In this document: positions 10,510-19,569 of the stretch, piece after piece
Numbering within the stretch: the first letter of the stretch is position 1
Layout of the letters: every line of letters begins with the position of its first letter
Source: Chloroflexota bacterium
GTDB lineage: Bacteria > Chloroflexota > UBA11872
Length of the DNA stretch: 64,000 nt
Assembly (NCBI GenBank): GCA_026707585.1
Contig: JAPOWQ010000025.1
Location: 150,155-214,154, forward strand
Direction of reading: 5' to 3'
Made by a program: the position numbers and the translations under genes
The notes under the pieces: generated by a model
The model's input: the letters and a program-made list of their open reading frames with translations, nothing else
The model's database searches: none
What the model was told of the DNA's origin: nothing

Positions 10510-11540
10510 CCGAGCGCGTTGTCGCCGTTGAATCCGCCGCGGGCGACCAGCGTCTCGACCGCGCCCTCCGTCCCCGTGACCTCTCGGACGACGAGTTCAT
10601 CGGCCAGGAAGGCGTCAAGCGCGCCCTGCGCCTCATGATCCTGGCAGCCAAGCAGCGTGAGGAACCCGTCGACCACATCCTCCTCGGCGGCCCCCCGGGC
10701 CTCGGCAAAACCACCCTCGCCCACATCGTCGCCACCGAGATGGGTGGTCGCCTCCGCGTTACCTCGGGCCCCGCCCTCGAACGCCCCGGCGACCTTGCCT
10801 CCACCCTCAGCAGTCTCGATGCCGCCGAAGTCCTCTTCATCGACGAAATCCACCGCCTCGGCAAGACCGTCGAGGAGATCCTTTATCCCGCCATGGAAGA
10901 CTTCGCCCTCGACATCGTCGTCGGCGCCGGGAAGGCCAGCGCTCGAACCTACCGCTTGGCCCTTCCCCACTTCACGGTCATCGGCGCAACCACCAGCGCC
11001 GGCTCGCTCACCTCCGCGCTCCGTGACCGCTTCGGCGCCGTCCACCGCCTCGAGTTCTATAGCCCTGACGAGTGCGCCCGCATCGTCCAGCGCTCAGCCA
11101 CAATCCTTGACGTCCCCATCACGGACGCGGGCGCCCTCGCCATCGCCCGCCGCTCCCGCGGGACCGCCCGCGTCTGCAACCGCCTGCTCCGCCGCGTGCG
11201 CGACTTTGCCCAGGTCGAAGCCGACGGCGTCATTACCGATACCGTCGCTGCCCAGGCCCTCGCCGAACTGGATGTCGACCACCAGGGCCTCGACGCCATG
11301 GACCGCCGCATCCTCACCACACTCATGGATGCCTTCGGCGGCGGCCCCGCCGGCCTCCAGGCCCTCGCGGCCACTCTGGCCGAAGACGTGCCCACCCTCG
11401 AGTCCTACTACGAACCCTTCCTCCTCCAGGCCGGCTTCATCGCGCGTACCCCCCGCGGCCGCGTCGTCACCCGCCTCGCCTACACACACCTCAACCGCGA
11501 GCCTCCGCGCACCGCGCCCGAACAGGCCGCGCTGCTCTGA
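10506..11540 (+). CDS. ruvB: Holliday junction branch migration ATPase RuvB
   Basis: A 344-residue AAA+ motor of the RuvAB complex. The N-terminal [17 protein letters not shown] is the usual box. Walker A is [13 protein letters not shown] and Walker B is [11 protein letters not shown]. Sensor 1 follows ([20 protein letters not shown]), and the winged-helix C-terminal domain includes [12 protein letters not shown] and TPRGRVV. The length is standard. It overlaps ruvA by ATGA and is followed 1 bp later by the acylphosphatase GTG, so the operon continues. Confidence 0.97.
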   Translation: MTERVVAVESAAGDQRLDRALRPRDLSDDEFIGQEGVKRALRLMILAAKQREEPVDHILLGGPPGLGKTTLAHIVATEMGGRLRVTSGPALERPGDLASTLSSLDAAEVLFIDEIHRLGKTVEEILYPAMEDFALDIVVGAGKASARTYRLALPHFTVIGATTSAGSLTSALRDRFGAVHRLEFYSPDECARIVQRSATILDVPITDAGALAIARRSRGTARVCNRLLRRVRDFAQVEADGVITDTVAAQALAELDVDHQGLDAMDRRILTTLMDAFGGGPAGLQALAATLAEDVPTLESYYEPFLLQAGFIARTPRGRVVTRLAYTHLNREPPRTAPEQAALL

Positions 11541-11541
11541 C

Positions 11542-11838
11542 GTGGAACCCGCCGCCCTGCGCCCCCAGCGGCTCCGTGCCACCATCCGCGGCCGCGTGCA
11601 GGGTGTTGGCTTCCGCTTCTTCGTCGCCCGCGTCGGTCGACGCCTCAACCTCTGCGGCCATGTCCGCAACCTCCCGGGTGGACGTCGCGTGGAAGTAGTC
11701 GCCCAGGGCCCGCGCCCCGCGCTCGACGCGCTCGTCCAACAGTTGCGGGCTGGACCGCCCCTCGCCATCGTCGAATCGGTTACTGTGGCGTGGGAAGCGC
11801 CCGCCGGCGACTTGCCGGCGTTCGCGATTCGCGCCTAG
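11542..11838 (+). CDS. Acylphosphatase
   Basis: 98 residues from the GTG one base after the ruvB stop. It hydrolyses acyl phosphates such as carbamoyl or 1,3-bisphosphoglycerate. The RATIRGRVQGVGFRFFVA segment carries the family's GRVQGVGFR loop with the catalytic Arg, and HVRNLPGGRRVEVVAQG carries the usual catalytic Asn with the G-x-VE-x-x-x-G motif. It lies between ruvB and the FecR-like gene with only a few bases either side, so it is clearly part of this operon. Confidence 0.93.
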   Translation: MEPAALRPQRLRATIRGRVQGVGFRFFVARVGRRLNLCGHVRNLPGGRRVEVVAQGPRPALDALVQQLRAGPPLAIVESVTVAWEAPAGDLPAFAIRA

Positions 11839-11848
11839 GGACCAGGTG

Positions 11849-13090
11849 ATGCAGCGCCTCCCCAACTCCCGAACGCACACGCGCGGGGTTCTCGCTCCGC
11901 CGCGTGAGCGCCACCGTGGTATGCAGGCGTTCGCCTGGGTGTCGTTGTTCGTGGCCGTGGGCCTGCTGGCCGCCGCCATCGTCTATTTGCCCCGTGGCGT
12001 TGCCGCCCTGTTCAGCGGTGTCAGCGAGTCCCGTCCCATCTCGGCCACCGTGCTCGAAGGAACCGTCCTCGTCCAGCCCCCCGCCACCGCCACCTGGCAG
12101 GGCATGGCGTCCCGCGCCGATCTCGCCGAAGGCACGCGCCTCCTCACCGACGACCGATCGCGAGCCTTCCTGCGCACCCGCGAGGGCTCCACCGTGCTCC
12201 TCTACAACGACGCCGAACTCGCCGTCCAGCGCATGCAATACGGGCGCTTCAATCCCGCCCTGCAGGACAGCGTCCTGCGACTCTTCCAGGGACGCGTCCA
12301 GATCGGCGTGGCGCTGCACCCGGCCGCGCCCGACCGGCGAATCAGCCTGTTGGCTGGCGAGGGCCGCCTGGACCTCGGAACCGGCACCTATCGGATTGAG
12401 ATGGAACCCGACGGCGCGGTGCACCTGAGCGTGCGGCAGGGCGCTGCCTTGGTTTGGCTCGGCAGTCGCGTCCTGGAAGCCCCCGCGGGCCGGCGCGTCG
12501 TGCTTACCCCCGCCGAGACCATCATCGGGCCGCTCCCGCTCGAACGCGACCTGGTTCGTGATCCTCTCCTTGAGCGCCTGGCCGATGCCTCGGCCTGGAG
12601 CGCCTTTGTCGTCACCGAAGCCGGCGCCCCCGGCACCGTCAACTCGCGGCCAGACGGCGTTTGGTTTGAGCGTCAGACCGCCGATGGCGCCACCGACCGC
12701 CACGGCGAAAGCGGCATTGTCCAGGAGCTGGATCGCGACGTTCGCGACTACGTCAACCTGCGCCTCCGCACCGACGTCCGCGCGGACCACCAGAGCCTCT
12801 CCGGCGGCGGCACCGCTGGCACCGAATACCCCCTCATGCTGCGCCTCACCTACCTCGACGCCGACGGCCGCGAGCAGATCTGGGCCACGGGCTTCTACCA
12901 CCAGAACGACGCCGGCCTCAGCGTCAAGCTCGGACGCAACATCCCCCCCGGCGAATGGATCACCTTCGACCACCCCACGCTGCTGCAGGAAATCCGGCCC
13001 GCACCCGTTCGCCTCCGCCGGATCGAAGTCCTCGGCAGCGGCTGGGAGTACCGCTCCGCTGTCCGCCGCGTGGAGCTCACCGGCTATTAG
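11849..13090 (+). CDS. Membrane-anchored FecR-domain-like protein
   Basis: 413 residues. One N-terminal membrane helix (about residues 25-48, AFAWVSLFVAVGLLAAAIVY) is followed by a beta-rich region. That region has the FecR-like progression ...EGTRLLTDDRSRAFLRTREGSTVLLYNDAEL..., where a threshold-type domain precedes repeated beta strands. The C-terminal ~150 residues (VNLRLRTDVRADHQ... LMLRLTYLDADGREQIW) look like a jelly-roll. The role is unknown; there is no TonB receptor or ECF sigma factor nearby, so a classical Fec relay is not indicated. ATG 11849 is preceded in frame by GTG 11846. The stop codon overlaps the likely start of acpS. Confidence 0.65.
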   Translation: MQRLPNSRTHTRGVLAPPRERHRGMQAFAWVSLFVAVGLLAAAIVYLPRGVAALFSGVSESRPISATVLEGTVLVQPPATATWQGMASRADLAEGTRLLTDDRSRAFLRTREGSTVLLYNDAELAVQRMQYGRFNPALQDSVLRLFQGRVQIGVALHPAAPDRRISLLAGEGRLDLGTGTYRIEMEPDGAVHLSVRQGAALVWLGSRVLEAPAGRRVVLTPAETIIGPLPLERDLVRDPLLERLADASAWSAFVVTEAGAPGTVNSRPDGVWFERQTADGATDRHGESGIVQELDRDVRDYVNLRLRTDVRADHQSLSGGGTAGTEYPLMLRLTYLDADGREQIWATGFYHQNDAGLSVKLGRNIPPGEWITFDHPTLLQEIRPAPVRLRRIEVLGSGWEYRSAVRRVELTGY

Positions 13091-13469
13091 CCCCGCCAAT
13101 CCACGCCTCGCCGCCGGCGTCGACGCCATTGAAATCGCTCGCATCCAGGCCGCCCTGAATCGCTTCGGCGACCGGTTCCTGCGCCGCATCTACACCGAGC
13201 GCGAACAGCGCTATTGCCGCGGCCGCGCCGAAGAGCTCGCCGCCCGCTTCGCCGGCAAGGAAGCCATCTCCAAGGCCCTCGGCACTGGCATGCGCGGCGT
13301 CCTCTGGCGCGAGCTCGAAATCTTGAACGACCGCCGTGGCAAGCCCACCGTGCACCTCCACGGCGCCGCCGCCGCCCGCGCCCGAGAACTCGGACTCACC
13401 GCCTTCGAAATCAGCCTCACGCACAGCCGCGAACTCGCCATCGCTTTCGTCGTCGCCACCGCGGACTGA
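13086..13469 (+). CDS. acpS: Holo-[acyl-carrier-protein] synthase (start codon non-canonical)
   Basis: About 127 residues. It transfers phosphopantetheine from CoA to apo-ACP for fatty-acid synthesis. AAGVDAIEIARIQ carries the Mg-binding Asp, RRIYTEREQRYC matches the family's F/Y-T-x-x-E segment, and RFAGKEAISKALGTG carries the K-E-A signature. AFEISLTHSRELAIAF is the usual C-terminal strand. No in-frame ATG/GTG/TTG lies anywhere near the expected N-terminus. The most plausible start is the ATT at 13086, which overlaps the FecR-like stop (CTATTAG). It sits 5 bp before nnr. Confidence 0.9.
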   Translation: MSPANPRLAAGVDAIEIARIQAALNRFGDRFLRRIYTEREQRYCRGRAEELAARFAGKEAISKALGTGMRGVLWRELEILNDRRGKPTVHLHGAAAARARELGLTAFEISLTHSRELAIAFVVATAD

Positions 13470-13474
13470 CTACT

Positions 13475-15031
13475 GTGATCGGAGCACGCGGCGCGGGATC
13501 CGGCCCCGCCTTCAGTCGCGTCGTCGACGCGGCCGAGATGCGCGCCCTCGAATCCCAGGCGCCCCCCGGCGTCAACCTCATGGAAAACGCCGGCCACGCC
13601 ATTGCCGCCGCCATCCTTCGGCGCACCGGCGCCCTGGGCGCCCGCGGCGTCGTCGTGCTGGTGGGACCTGGCGACAACGGCGGCGACGCCCTGATCGCCG
13701 CCGCCCGCCTCGCCGCCACCGGCGCGCGCGCCACCGCCTGGGCCTCCCGTCAGCGTCCCGACGATCCGCTCATAGCCGCCGCAACCGCCCGCGGCGTTCG
13801 CTGGCGCGTGTGGAACGCCAACCCCCGTCCGCTCGTCGATGACGTTCGCCGGGCGGCCTGCCTCGTGGATGGACTTCTCGGCATCGGCAGCAGCCCCCCG
13901 CTGCGCGGTCCCATCGCCGACATCCTCGCTGCCCTGCCGGATGTGGCCGGGCAGACCCGCCTAGCCGTCGACATCCCAAGCGGCATCGACGCCGACACCG
14001 GTGCCGCCGACCCCGCCACCTTCCGCGCGCACCTCACCCTCGCTACCGGTCCGATCAAGCTCGGCGCGCTGCTGCACCCCGCCATCGAGTTCACCGGCCG
14101 CCAGATCGCGTTGGACATCGGCCTGCCCGCCCACACCTACGCGTCGCTTCGAACCTCGCGCATCAACGCCCGTACGGTGCGCCGTCTCCTGCCCCCTCGT
14201 CCGCTGGATGGTCATAAGGGCACCTTCGGACGGCTAGCCATCGTGGCCGGCTCAGCGCGCTACCGCGGGGCCGCCGCCCTGGCCACTGTCGCGGCATTGC
14301 GTGCCGGCGCCGGTCTCGTCACCCTCGCGTCGGTCGAACCGGCCTGCGCCGTAGCCGCCGCCCAGGCGCCCGCCGCCACCTTCGTCCCGCTGGCAGCCTC
14401 GCCTTCAGGGCAGGTGCGGGCCACCGCCGCCGACGTCGCGGCATCGTTCGCCCGGCCCTCCGCCCTCCTGCTCGGTCCCGGCCTGGGCCGCGGCGACGCC
14501 ACCGACACACTGGTCTACGGCCTGCTCGACACGTTGCCTGATACCCCCACCGTCATCGACGCCGACGGCCTCAACGCCCTCGCCGACCGAGCCGACCGCC
14601 TGGAATCGCTCGGCCCGCGCTGCGTCCTCACCCCCCATCCAGGCGAACTTGCGCGGCTGCTGCGTCTGCCCTCGCCGCCCCCGGGCCGTCAACGCCTCGC
14701 GGCGGCCCAGGACCTGGCCGCCCAAACCGGGGCCACCATCGTCGCCAAGGGTTCGCCCACCTTCGTCTGCTCGGCCGACAGGGTATGGATCCTTGCCCGG
14801 CCCAACCCCGCCCTCGCCGCCGCCGGCTCGGGCGACGTACTCGCCGGCGCCATCGCCTCCCTATTGGCGCAGGGCCTGACACCCACGGCATCCGCCCGCC
14901 TCGGCGTCTGGATCCACAGCCGCGCCGCCCGCATCGCCAGTGGCCACGACGATCGCGGTGTCCCTTTGGAACAGGTCGCGGACGCGCTCAGACCCGCCGT
15001 CAACCGGCGGCCTGCAGGGCCCTGGCGCTGA
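13475..15031 (+). CDS. nnr: Bifunctional NAD(P)HX epimerase / ADP-dependent NAD(P)HX dehydratase
   Basis: 518 residues from a GTG 5 bp after acpS. It repairs hydrated NAD(P)H. The N-terminal YjeF_N epimerase domain (about 1-215) has VVDAAEMRALE, GVNLMENAGHAIA and VGPGDNGGDALIAAR. The C-terminal carbohydrate-kinase-like dehydratase domain (about 225-510) has PRPLDGHKGTFGRLAIVAGS, LLLGPGLGRGDATD, VLTPHPGELARLL and the catalytic ALAAAGSGDVLAGAIASL loop. The acpS-nnr order is common in bacteria. This is the last gene of the forward operon; it ends 32 bp from the convergent recX. Confidence 0.95.
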   Translation: MIGARGAGSGPAFSRVVDAAEMRALESQAPPGVNLMENAGHAIAAAILRRTGALGARGVVVLVGPGDNGGDALIAAARLAATGARATAWASRQRPDDPLIAAATARGVRWRVWNANPRPLVDDVRRAACLVDGLLGIGSSPPLRGPIADILAALPDVAGQTRLAVDIPSGIDADTGAADPATFRAHLTLATGPIKLGALLHPAIEFTGRQIALDIGLPAHTYASLRTSRINARTVRRLLPPRPLDGHKGTFGRLAIVAGSARYRGAAALATVAALRAGAGLVTLASVEPACAVAAAQAPAATFVPLAASPSGQVRATAADVAASFARPSALLLGPGLGRGDATDTLVYGLLDTLPDTPTVIDADGLNALADRADRLESLGPRCVLTPHPGELARLLRLPSPPPGRQRLAAAQDLAAQTGATIVAKGSPTFVCSADRVWILARPNPALAAAGSGDVLAGAIASLLAQGLTPTASARLGVWIHSRAARIASGHDDRGVPLEQVADALRPAVNRRPAGPWR

Positions 15032-15063
15032 GGCTGGCGCCGGCCGCGCCGGCGGCGCTGGCC

Positions 15064-15549
15064 TCAGTCCGGTGCGCCGTAGGTCTCCCACAGCTCCGTC
15101 ACCAGCGACTCCGCCGTGGCGTGCTCGAACCCCCGCCGCACCAGGAACGCCCCCAACCGCTGCCGAAACTCCCCAAACCCGCGTCCCTGCAACCGCCCCG
15201 CCTGCCGCTCCGCCACCGGCCGCGCAACGGCCATTTCGTCGCCGTACCAGTGCTCGAGCGCCTCCCGCACCACCTCGTCGCTCACACCCTTGGCCCGCAA
15301 CTCGTCCTCCACCAATCGCAGCCCGCGCGCCCGGCCCTGCCGGCGCGATTGGATCACCGCCGCCGCGAACTCGGCGTCATCCACATAGCCCAACGCCCGC
15401 AGCCGCTCCAGCACGCCTTCGATGTCCTCGTCGTCCACCCCGCGCGACGCTAACCGCCGGCGCACCTCCGCTTCCGAACGCGCGCGTGACGCCAGAAACC
15501 GCAGGGCCATGGCCATCGGATCGGCGCGCTGGCCGCGACGGACCCCCAC
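15064..15549 (-). CDS. recX: Regulatory protein RecX
   Basis: 161 residues, a small helical repeat protein that modulates RecA filaments. The N-terminal repeat has ALRFLASRARSEAEVRRRL, the second has LRALGYVDDAEFAAAVI, and the family's G-x-x-x-I/V-x-x-x-L-x-x-K-G pattern appears in RGLRLVEDELRAKGVSDEVV. The GTG start lies 12 bp after the plsY stop. An internal ATG 11 codons in is an alternative. recA itself is not in the window. It is the last gene of the cmk-plsC-der-plsY-recX run. Confidence 0.88.
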   Translation of the reverse strand: MGVRRGQRADPMAMALRFLASRARSEAEVRRRLASRGVDDEDIEGVLERLRALGYVDDAEFAAAVIQSRRQGRARGLRLVEDELRAKGVSDEVVREALEHWYGDEMAVARPVAERQAGRLQGRGFGEFRQRLGAFLVRRGFEHATAESLVTELWETYGAPD

Positions 15550-15561
15550 GTGGCGGTGGGC

Positions 15562-16230
15562 TTAGTCCCCGCTCTGGTCGCCTGGGCCGCGGCTGCCAAT
15601 CAGTTCCGGCCACGGCGCCAGGCGACGTTCCGTGCCGGCAAACAGGCGCTGCAGATTGTCCAGGTGCTGGGACGTCAGGAACACCACGAACACCGCAACC
15701 AGCGTCACGTGAAATCCGGTCACGCCCCAGCCCAGCGCGTAAAACGCGATCGCTCCCACCAGAAACCCCAGGGCCCCCACCAACGACCCCAGCGAGACGT
15801 AGCGGCCAATTGCGACCGTTGCTAGTCCCACCGGAAAGCCGACCACGGCCGCCAGCGGCGCCAGCGCAATCACCGCCCCCGAGCTCGTCGCCACCCCGCG
15901 GCCGCCGCGCAGGCCAATGAATACCGACCAGTTGTGACCCACCGCCGTCAGCACCGCCACGATCAGCGGCACCAGTTGCAGGTCCCCAACCAGCAGCCGC
16001 GCAACCAGCGTCGGCACAAACCCCTTCAGCATGTCGCCCACGAACACAATCACCGCTGCCCCGCGACCTGCCGTGCGGTACACGTTGGTCGCGCCCGAGC
16101 GACGGCTCCCGTGCTCAAAGATATTCACGCCAAAACCGATGCGGCACACCAACCAGCCCATCGGCACCGCACCCACCAGGTACGCCCCGACCAGCAGGCC
16201 AACGACCTGGATGCCTTGGATCGTCGTCAC
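15562..16230 (-). CDS. plsY: Acyl-phosphate:glycerol-3-phosphate acyltransferase PlsY
   Basis: A 222-residue membrane enzyme with about five hydrophobic segments. It makes lysophosphatidic acid from acyl-phosphate and glycerol 3-phosphate. The three conserved loops are visible: GAVPMGWLVCR...HGSRRSGATNVYRTAG, FVGDMLKGFVPT, and VGHNWSVFIGLRGGRGVATS, with the family's G-S-x-x-x-G-A-T-N and G-G-K/R-G-V-A-T signatures. The start is GTG. It is grouped with plsC two genes upstream, so two acylation steps of phosphatidic acid synthesis share one operon. Confidence 0.94.
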   Translation of the reverse strand: MTTIQGIQVVGLLVGAYLVGAVPMGWLVCRIGFGVNIFEHGSRRSGATNVYRTAGRGAAVIVFVGDMLKGFVPTLVARLLVGDLQLVPLIVAVLTAVGHNWSVFIGLRGGRGVATSSGAVIALAPLAAVVGFPVGLATVAIGRYVSLGSLVGALGFLVGAIAFYALGWGVTGFHVTLVAVFVVFLTSQHLDNLQRLFAGTERRLAPWPELIGSRGPGDQSGD

Positions 16231-16308
16231 CGGGAGTGCCCCACAACCCGACGAGTTTCCGCCAGCTTCGGCCCGTCGTGCGCGGCTGTCAAACTAGAAA
16301 CGCGCACC

Positions 16309-17664
16309 TCAAGTCGACCGCAAACTCAGGCGCATCGGCGTTCCGTCAAACCCGAACTCCTGCCGCAGCCCGTTCTCCAGGTACCGCACATAACTCCGAT
16401 GCACGTGTTCGGGATTCGAGAAAAACAGCGCGAACTCCGGCGGCGCGACCCCGGTCTGCGTCGCGTACTTGAATCGTGCCGCTCGACCGCGCCGCGACGG
16501 CAAGTCGCGCCGGCCCACCCAGGCACGCAGAAAAGCATTCAGGCGCGACGTCGCAATCCGCCGCCGCCGTGTCCGGTGAATCTCCAGCGCCATGGGCAGC
16601 ACGTGGTCCAGGTTGCGGCCCGTCCTGGCCGAAATCCGCACCAATGGGCTCTGTGGCAGGAAGTGAAAGATGCGCCCCAGGTGGTGCTCTACCCGCGCCA
16701 CGGCTTCCTTCCCGCGCACCAGGTCCCACTTGTTGGCCGCCACCGTGACTCCCTTGCCGGCGTCCAGCACAAAACCGGCCACGTGCGCATCCTGCTGCGT
16801 GGGGCCTTCAAACGCGTCGATCACCACCACCCCCACGTCCGCGTGCTGCATCGAGCGCATCGCCCGCAGCACGCTGTGCTGCTCGATGCCCCGCTCGATG
16901 TGTCCCCGACGGCGAATACCCGCCGTGTCCACCAGCCACACCTCGTGGCCTTCCCACTCCACCAGCGTATCCACGCTGTCGCGCGTTGTCCCCGGCGCGT
17001 CGTGCACCAGCGCCCGCGCCTCGCCCAGCAGCGCGTTCAGCAGCGACGACTTGCCCACGTTCGGCCGACCCACAATCGCAATCCGCGGCCGTGTATCCGC
17101 CACCGCCCGGTACTCAGTCCCTGGCAGCCGATCGGCCATCGCGTCCAGCAGGTCGCCCGTCGCCGTCCCGTGCATGGCCGAAATCGCCATCGGATCGCCC
17201 AGCCCCAGAGCGTAGAACTCCGGTACCCGGTCCCGATGCTGCGGCGCGTCCACCTTGTTCACCACCAGCAGGTGCGGACGCCCCGCCCGCAGCACCTCGC
17301 GCGCCACCGTCTGGTCCAGTTCGGTCGGCCCCGTGGTCGCGTCGGTCACGATCAGCGCCAGGTCGGCCTCCGCCGCCGCCAGCCGCGCCTGCGCCTCCGC
17401 GTGCGCGGCCACCGGCGCCGGATCCCGCCAGGCGATGCCCGCCGTGTCCACGATCGCCAGGCCACGCCCCCGCCACTCGATCTCCCCGTATATCCGATCC
17501 CGCGTCGTGCCCGGCTGATCCGCCACCACCGCCACCCGCGAGCCCATCAGCCGGTTGAACAGCGTGGACTTGCCCACGTTGGGACGCCCCACAATCGCCA
17601 CCAGCGCCGCGCCGCCGGCCACCGTGGAGGCAGGGCTCAAATTGCCCGCGCTCTCGCTAGCCAT
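16309..17664 (-). CDS. der: Ribosome-associated GTPase Der (EngA)
   Basis: 451 residues, needed for 50S subunit maturation. It has two consecutive GTPase domains. The first has VGRPNVGKSTLFNRL, ADQPGTTRDRIYG, VDTAG and VVNKVD; the second has VGRPNVGKSSLLNALLGE, DAPGTTRDSVDT, VDTAGIRRRG and AANKWD. A C-terminal KH-like domain ends near GFDGTPMRLSLRS. I chose the ATG at 17664; it overlaps the plsC stop by 8 bp. An in-frame start at 17700 would lie inside plsC. der-plsY-plsC neighbourhoods are common in bacteria. Confidence 0.96.
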   Translation of the reverse strand: MASESAGNLSPASTVAGGAALVAIVGRPNVGKSTLFNRLMGSRVAVVADQPGTTRDRIYGEIEWRGRGLAIVDTAGIAWRDPAPVAAHAEAQARLAAAEADLALIVTDATTGPTELDQTVAREVLRAGRPHLLVVNKVDAPQHRDRVPEFYALGLGDPMAISAMHGTATGDLLDAMADRLPGTEYRAVADTRPRIAIVGRPNVGKSSLLNALLGEARALVHDAPGTTRDSVDTLVEWEGHEVWLVDTAGIRRRGHIERGIEQHSVLRAMRSMQHADVGVVVIDAFEGPTQQDAHVAGFVLDAGKGVTVAANKWDLVRGKEAVARVEHHLGRIFHFLPQSPLVRISARTGRNLDHVLPMALEIHRTRRRRIATSRLNAFLRAWVGRRDLPSRRGRAARFKYATQTGVAPPEFALFFSNPEHVHRSYVRYLENGLRQEFGFDGTPMRLSLRST

Positions 17665-18340
17665 ACGGTCCCCGATAGCTCGGCGGCATGTTCGCGGCAA
17701 TCGCCCGCATAATGCGCTCGCCCGCCTCCTGGAGTTCCGCGGCGGGGATCCGGCCCGGACGCTGTCCCAGGTCTAGCGGTTCGCCAACCCGCAGGTTCAC
17801 CGGCATCCGACCCTTCGTGAGCCGCCGCCGCCAGGAGAACGCTTCGGTGCCCCAGATCGACACCGGAATCACTGGTGCGCCAAGCTTCATGGCCGCGTAC
17901 GCCGCCCCCGGTTGCGGCTCGCGTAACCTCCCGTCCCGGCTGCGCGTGCCCTCGGGATACATCATCATCGCCTGGCCGCTTCGCAGGATGCGCAGCATCT
18001 GCCGAATCGCCGGCAGGTCCATCCCGTCCCGACTCACCGGCAGCACGCCCCAGGCGCGGCAGAGCCACCCAACCGTCGCCGACTCCACCACCTCACGCTT
18101 CGCCATAAAGGTCAGGTACCGCCGCACGTACGAGCCGGTCAGAATCGGGTCGAATTGCGTGAAATGGTTCGACGCCACGATGATCGCGCCCTCCTCGGGC
18201 ACCTGTTCCACGCCCGCCACGCGCACCCGAAAGAGGAACGGAAACACCACGAATCGTCCCAGCAACTGCCAGAACGCGTAGATCGTCCTGATGATCCACC
18301 GCGGTTCCCAGCTGGAGTCCCGGCGAGTCTTAGCACCCAT
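17657..18340 (-). CDS. plsC: 1-acyl-sn-glycerol-3-phosphate acyltransferase
   Basis: 227 residues from the ATG at 18340, which overlaps the cmk stop by 11 bp. It acylates lysophosphatidate to phosphatidate at the membrane. The acyltransferase blocks are clear: VASNHFTQFDPILT is an NHxxxxD variant of the catalytic motif, ARAWGVLPVSRDG is block II, MMMYPEGTRSRDGRL is block III (EGTRS), and LGAPVIPVSIWGT is block IV. A hydrophobic N-terminal segment (IIRTIYAFWQLLGRFVVFPF) anchors it. It works downstream of PlsY, encoded in the same operon. Confidence 0.92.
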   Translation of the reverse strand: MGAKTRRDSSWEPRWIIRTIYAFWQLLGRFVVFPFLFRVRVAGVEQVPEEGAIIVASNHFTQFDPILTGSYVRRYLTFMAKREVVESATVGWLCRAWGVLPVSRDGMDLPAIRQMLRILRSGQAMMMYPEGTRSRDGRLREPQPGAAYAAMKLGAPVIPVSIWGTEAFSWRRRLTKGRMPVNLRVGEPLDLGQRPGRIPAAELQEAGERIMRAIAANMPPSYRGPYG

Positions 18341-19022
18341 GGCCCAGTCCGCGTTCTCGCAGCAAGACTGCAATCTGCGCGACAGTTTCCTCCGGGCTGC
18401 TGTCGTCGGAGTCGATCCGCACAGCGTCGGCGGCAGCCGCCAACGGCGCGGCGGCGCGACTGCTGTCAATCCGATCCCGAGTCTCCAGCAAGTCGAGCAC
18501 CCGCGCGAACGCAATGCGCTCGCCGTCCGCTCGCCGCTGTTGCCACTTGCGCAGCGCGCGAGTTTCAAGCGGCGCGTCCAGGTATACCTTCAACTCGGCT
18601 TCCGGCCATACCACCGTGCCAATGTCGCGCCCCAGCGCCACCACGCCGCCCTGCCCGATCACCCGCCGCTGCTCCCCCAGCAGGTGCGCCCGCACTTCCG
18701 GCAGCCGCGATACGTCCGAGACAATCGCTTCCACCTCCGCGCTGTATACACCCTCCGTCACGTCCTCTCCGCCCGAAAGGACCCGTGTGCGGTACGCCCC
18801 TTCGGTTTCCGGCCGAAACTCCAGCTCCAGGTTCGCAATCGCGGGCACCACCTCGCCCGCGTCTCCCGGGTCCGCCCCGGCCCGCTGTGCGGCCAGCGCC
18901 GCCGCTCGGTAGAACAGCCCGCTATCCAGGCAAAGAAATCCGCAGCGCTCGGCCAGCAACTGCCCGACCGTGCTCTTCCCCGAACCCACTGGTCCGTCGA
19001 TCGTGACCACGGGCGCTCGCAT
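18330..19022 (-). CDS. cmk: Cytidylate kinase
   Basis: 230 residues, phosphorylating CMP/dCMP with ATP. VVTIDGPVGSGKSTVGQLLA is the P-loop, followed by LCLDSGLFYRAAA, the G-x-x-Y-R-A motif that binds the base. VVALGRDIGTVVWPEAELKVYL is the conserved G-R-D-I-G-T-V-V segment, and the LID (RALRKWQQRRADGE) follows. I chose the ATG at 19022; upstream in-frame codons give a non-conserved, basic run. It is the first gene of the cmk-plsC-der-plsY-recX operon, and a TATACT box lies 43 bases upstream. Confidence 0.94.
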   Translation of the reverse strand: MRAPVVTIDGPVGSGKSTVGQLLAERCGFLCLDSGLFYRAAALAAQRAGADPGDAGEVVPAIANLELEFRPETEGAYRTRVLSGGEDVTEGVYSAEVEAIVSDVSRLPEVRAHLLGEQRRVIGQGGVVALGRDIGTVVWPEAELKVYLDAPLETRALRKWQQRRADGERIAFARVLDLLETRDRIDSSRAAAPLAAAADAVRIDSDDSSPEETVAQIAVLLRERGLGHGC

Positions 19023-19064
19023 TAGGCGCACCAAACCCACAAACACCCTCGGGGACGGTCGCCC

Positions 19065-19070
19065 AGTATA
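19065..19070 (-). promoter_or_regulatory. Candidate -10 box (TATACT) for the cmk operon
   Basis: On the reverse strand TTTTTATACTGGGC lies 43 bases upstream of the cmk ATG, inside the 310-bp gap between cmk and the first small coiled-coil gene. The rest of that gap (19023-19332) shows no supported gene. Confidence 0.4.
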
Positions 19071-19332
19071 AAAACAGCCCACGCCCCGCCCGCGCCGCTC
19101 GCATGGGTCGGAGACCGCCTTCAAACCGCCCGCGGCGACACTCGACTCCTTCGCCGCGCCCGTCCCCGTCACCGCGGACTTCCGTCGAGTCGCTGGGTTA
19201 CCCCTTCGGTCGCAGGGCTCCCACTCCCAATCCGCGTGCGCTGCACCGCCGTCGTTCCCTTTGCGAACCTCGGCTCCAGGTGCAAATATGGACCTATCGA
19301 TCTGGTGCATGGGCGGCTGGAGATCACAAACC

Positions 19333-19569
19333 ATGGCTGCCCACCCCGCCCCGCTCACTCGAGACGACCTGCGCGACGAACTCGATCGGGCCTTGGCCCA
19401 CTACGCGACAAAGGCCGACCTCGCTGAATTGCGAGCTGTAGTCCACGCCACGCGCGCCGAGTTCAAGGCCGACCTCCACAGCCAGACCCGCTGGATGGTG
19501 ATCGCCGTCCTCGGTTCCGTCAGCGCCGCTTCCGCCGTCACCGGCCTGATCGTCCGCTTCTTCAGCTAA
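19333..19569 (+). CDS. Small coiled-coil/transmembrane protein, tandem copy 1
   Basis: 78 residues. The N-terminal half is charged and helical (LTRDDLRDELDRALAHYATK ADLAELRA...), with a coiled-coil look. The C-terminal ~22 residues form a membrane helix (WMVIAVLGSVSAASAVTGLI) ending VRFFS. It resembles the DUF1640/CCDC90-like short proteins with ATKADLAELR motifs, whose function is unknown. The ATG at 19333 is chosen because homology with copy 3 (PLTRNDLRNELD) begins there. The C-terminal coding sequence is nearly identical in DNA to copy 2. Confidence 0.6.
   Translation: MAAHPAPLTRDDLRDELDRALAHYATKADLAELRAVVHATRAEFKADLHSQTRWMVIAVLGSVSAASAVTGLIVRFFS

Noticed and set aside
12558..13469. acpS as a 303-residue gene starting inside the FecR-like gene
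   Set aside because: The upstream part is an out-of-frame Pro/Ala/Ser-rich shadow of the FecR-like protein; acpS homology begins only near 13110.
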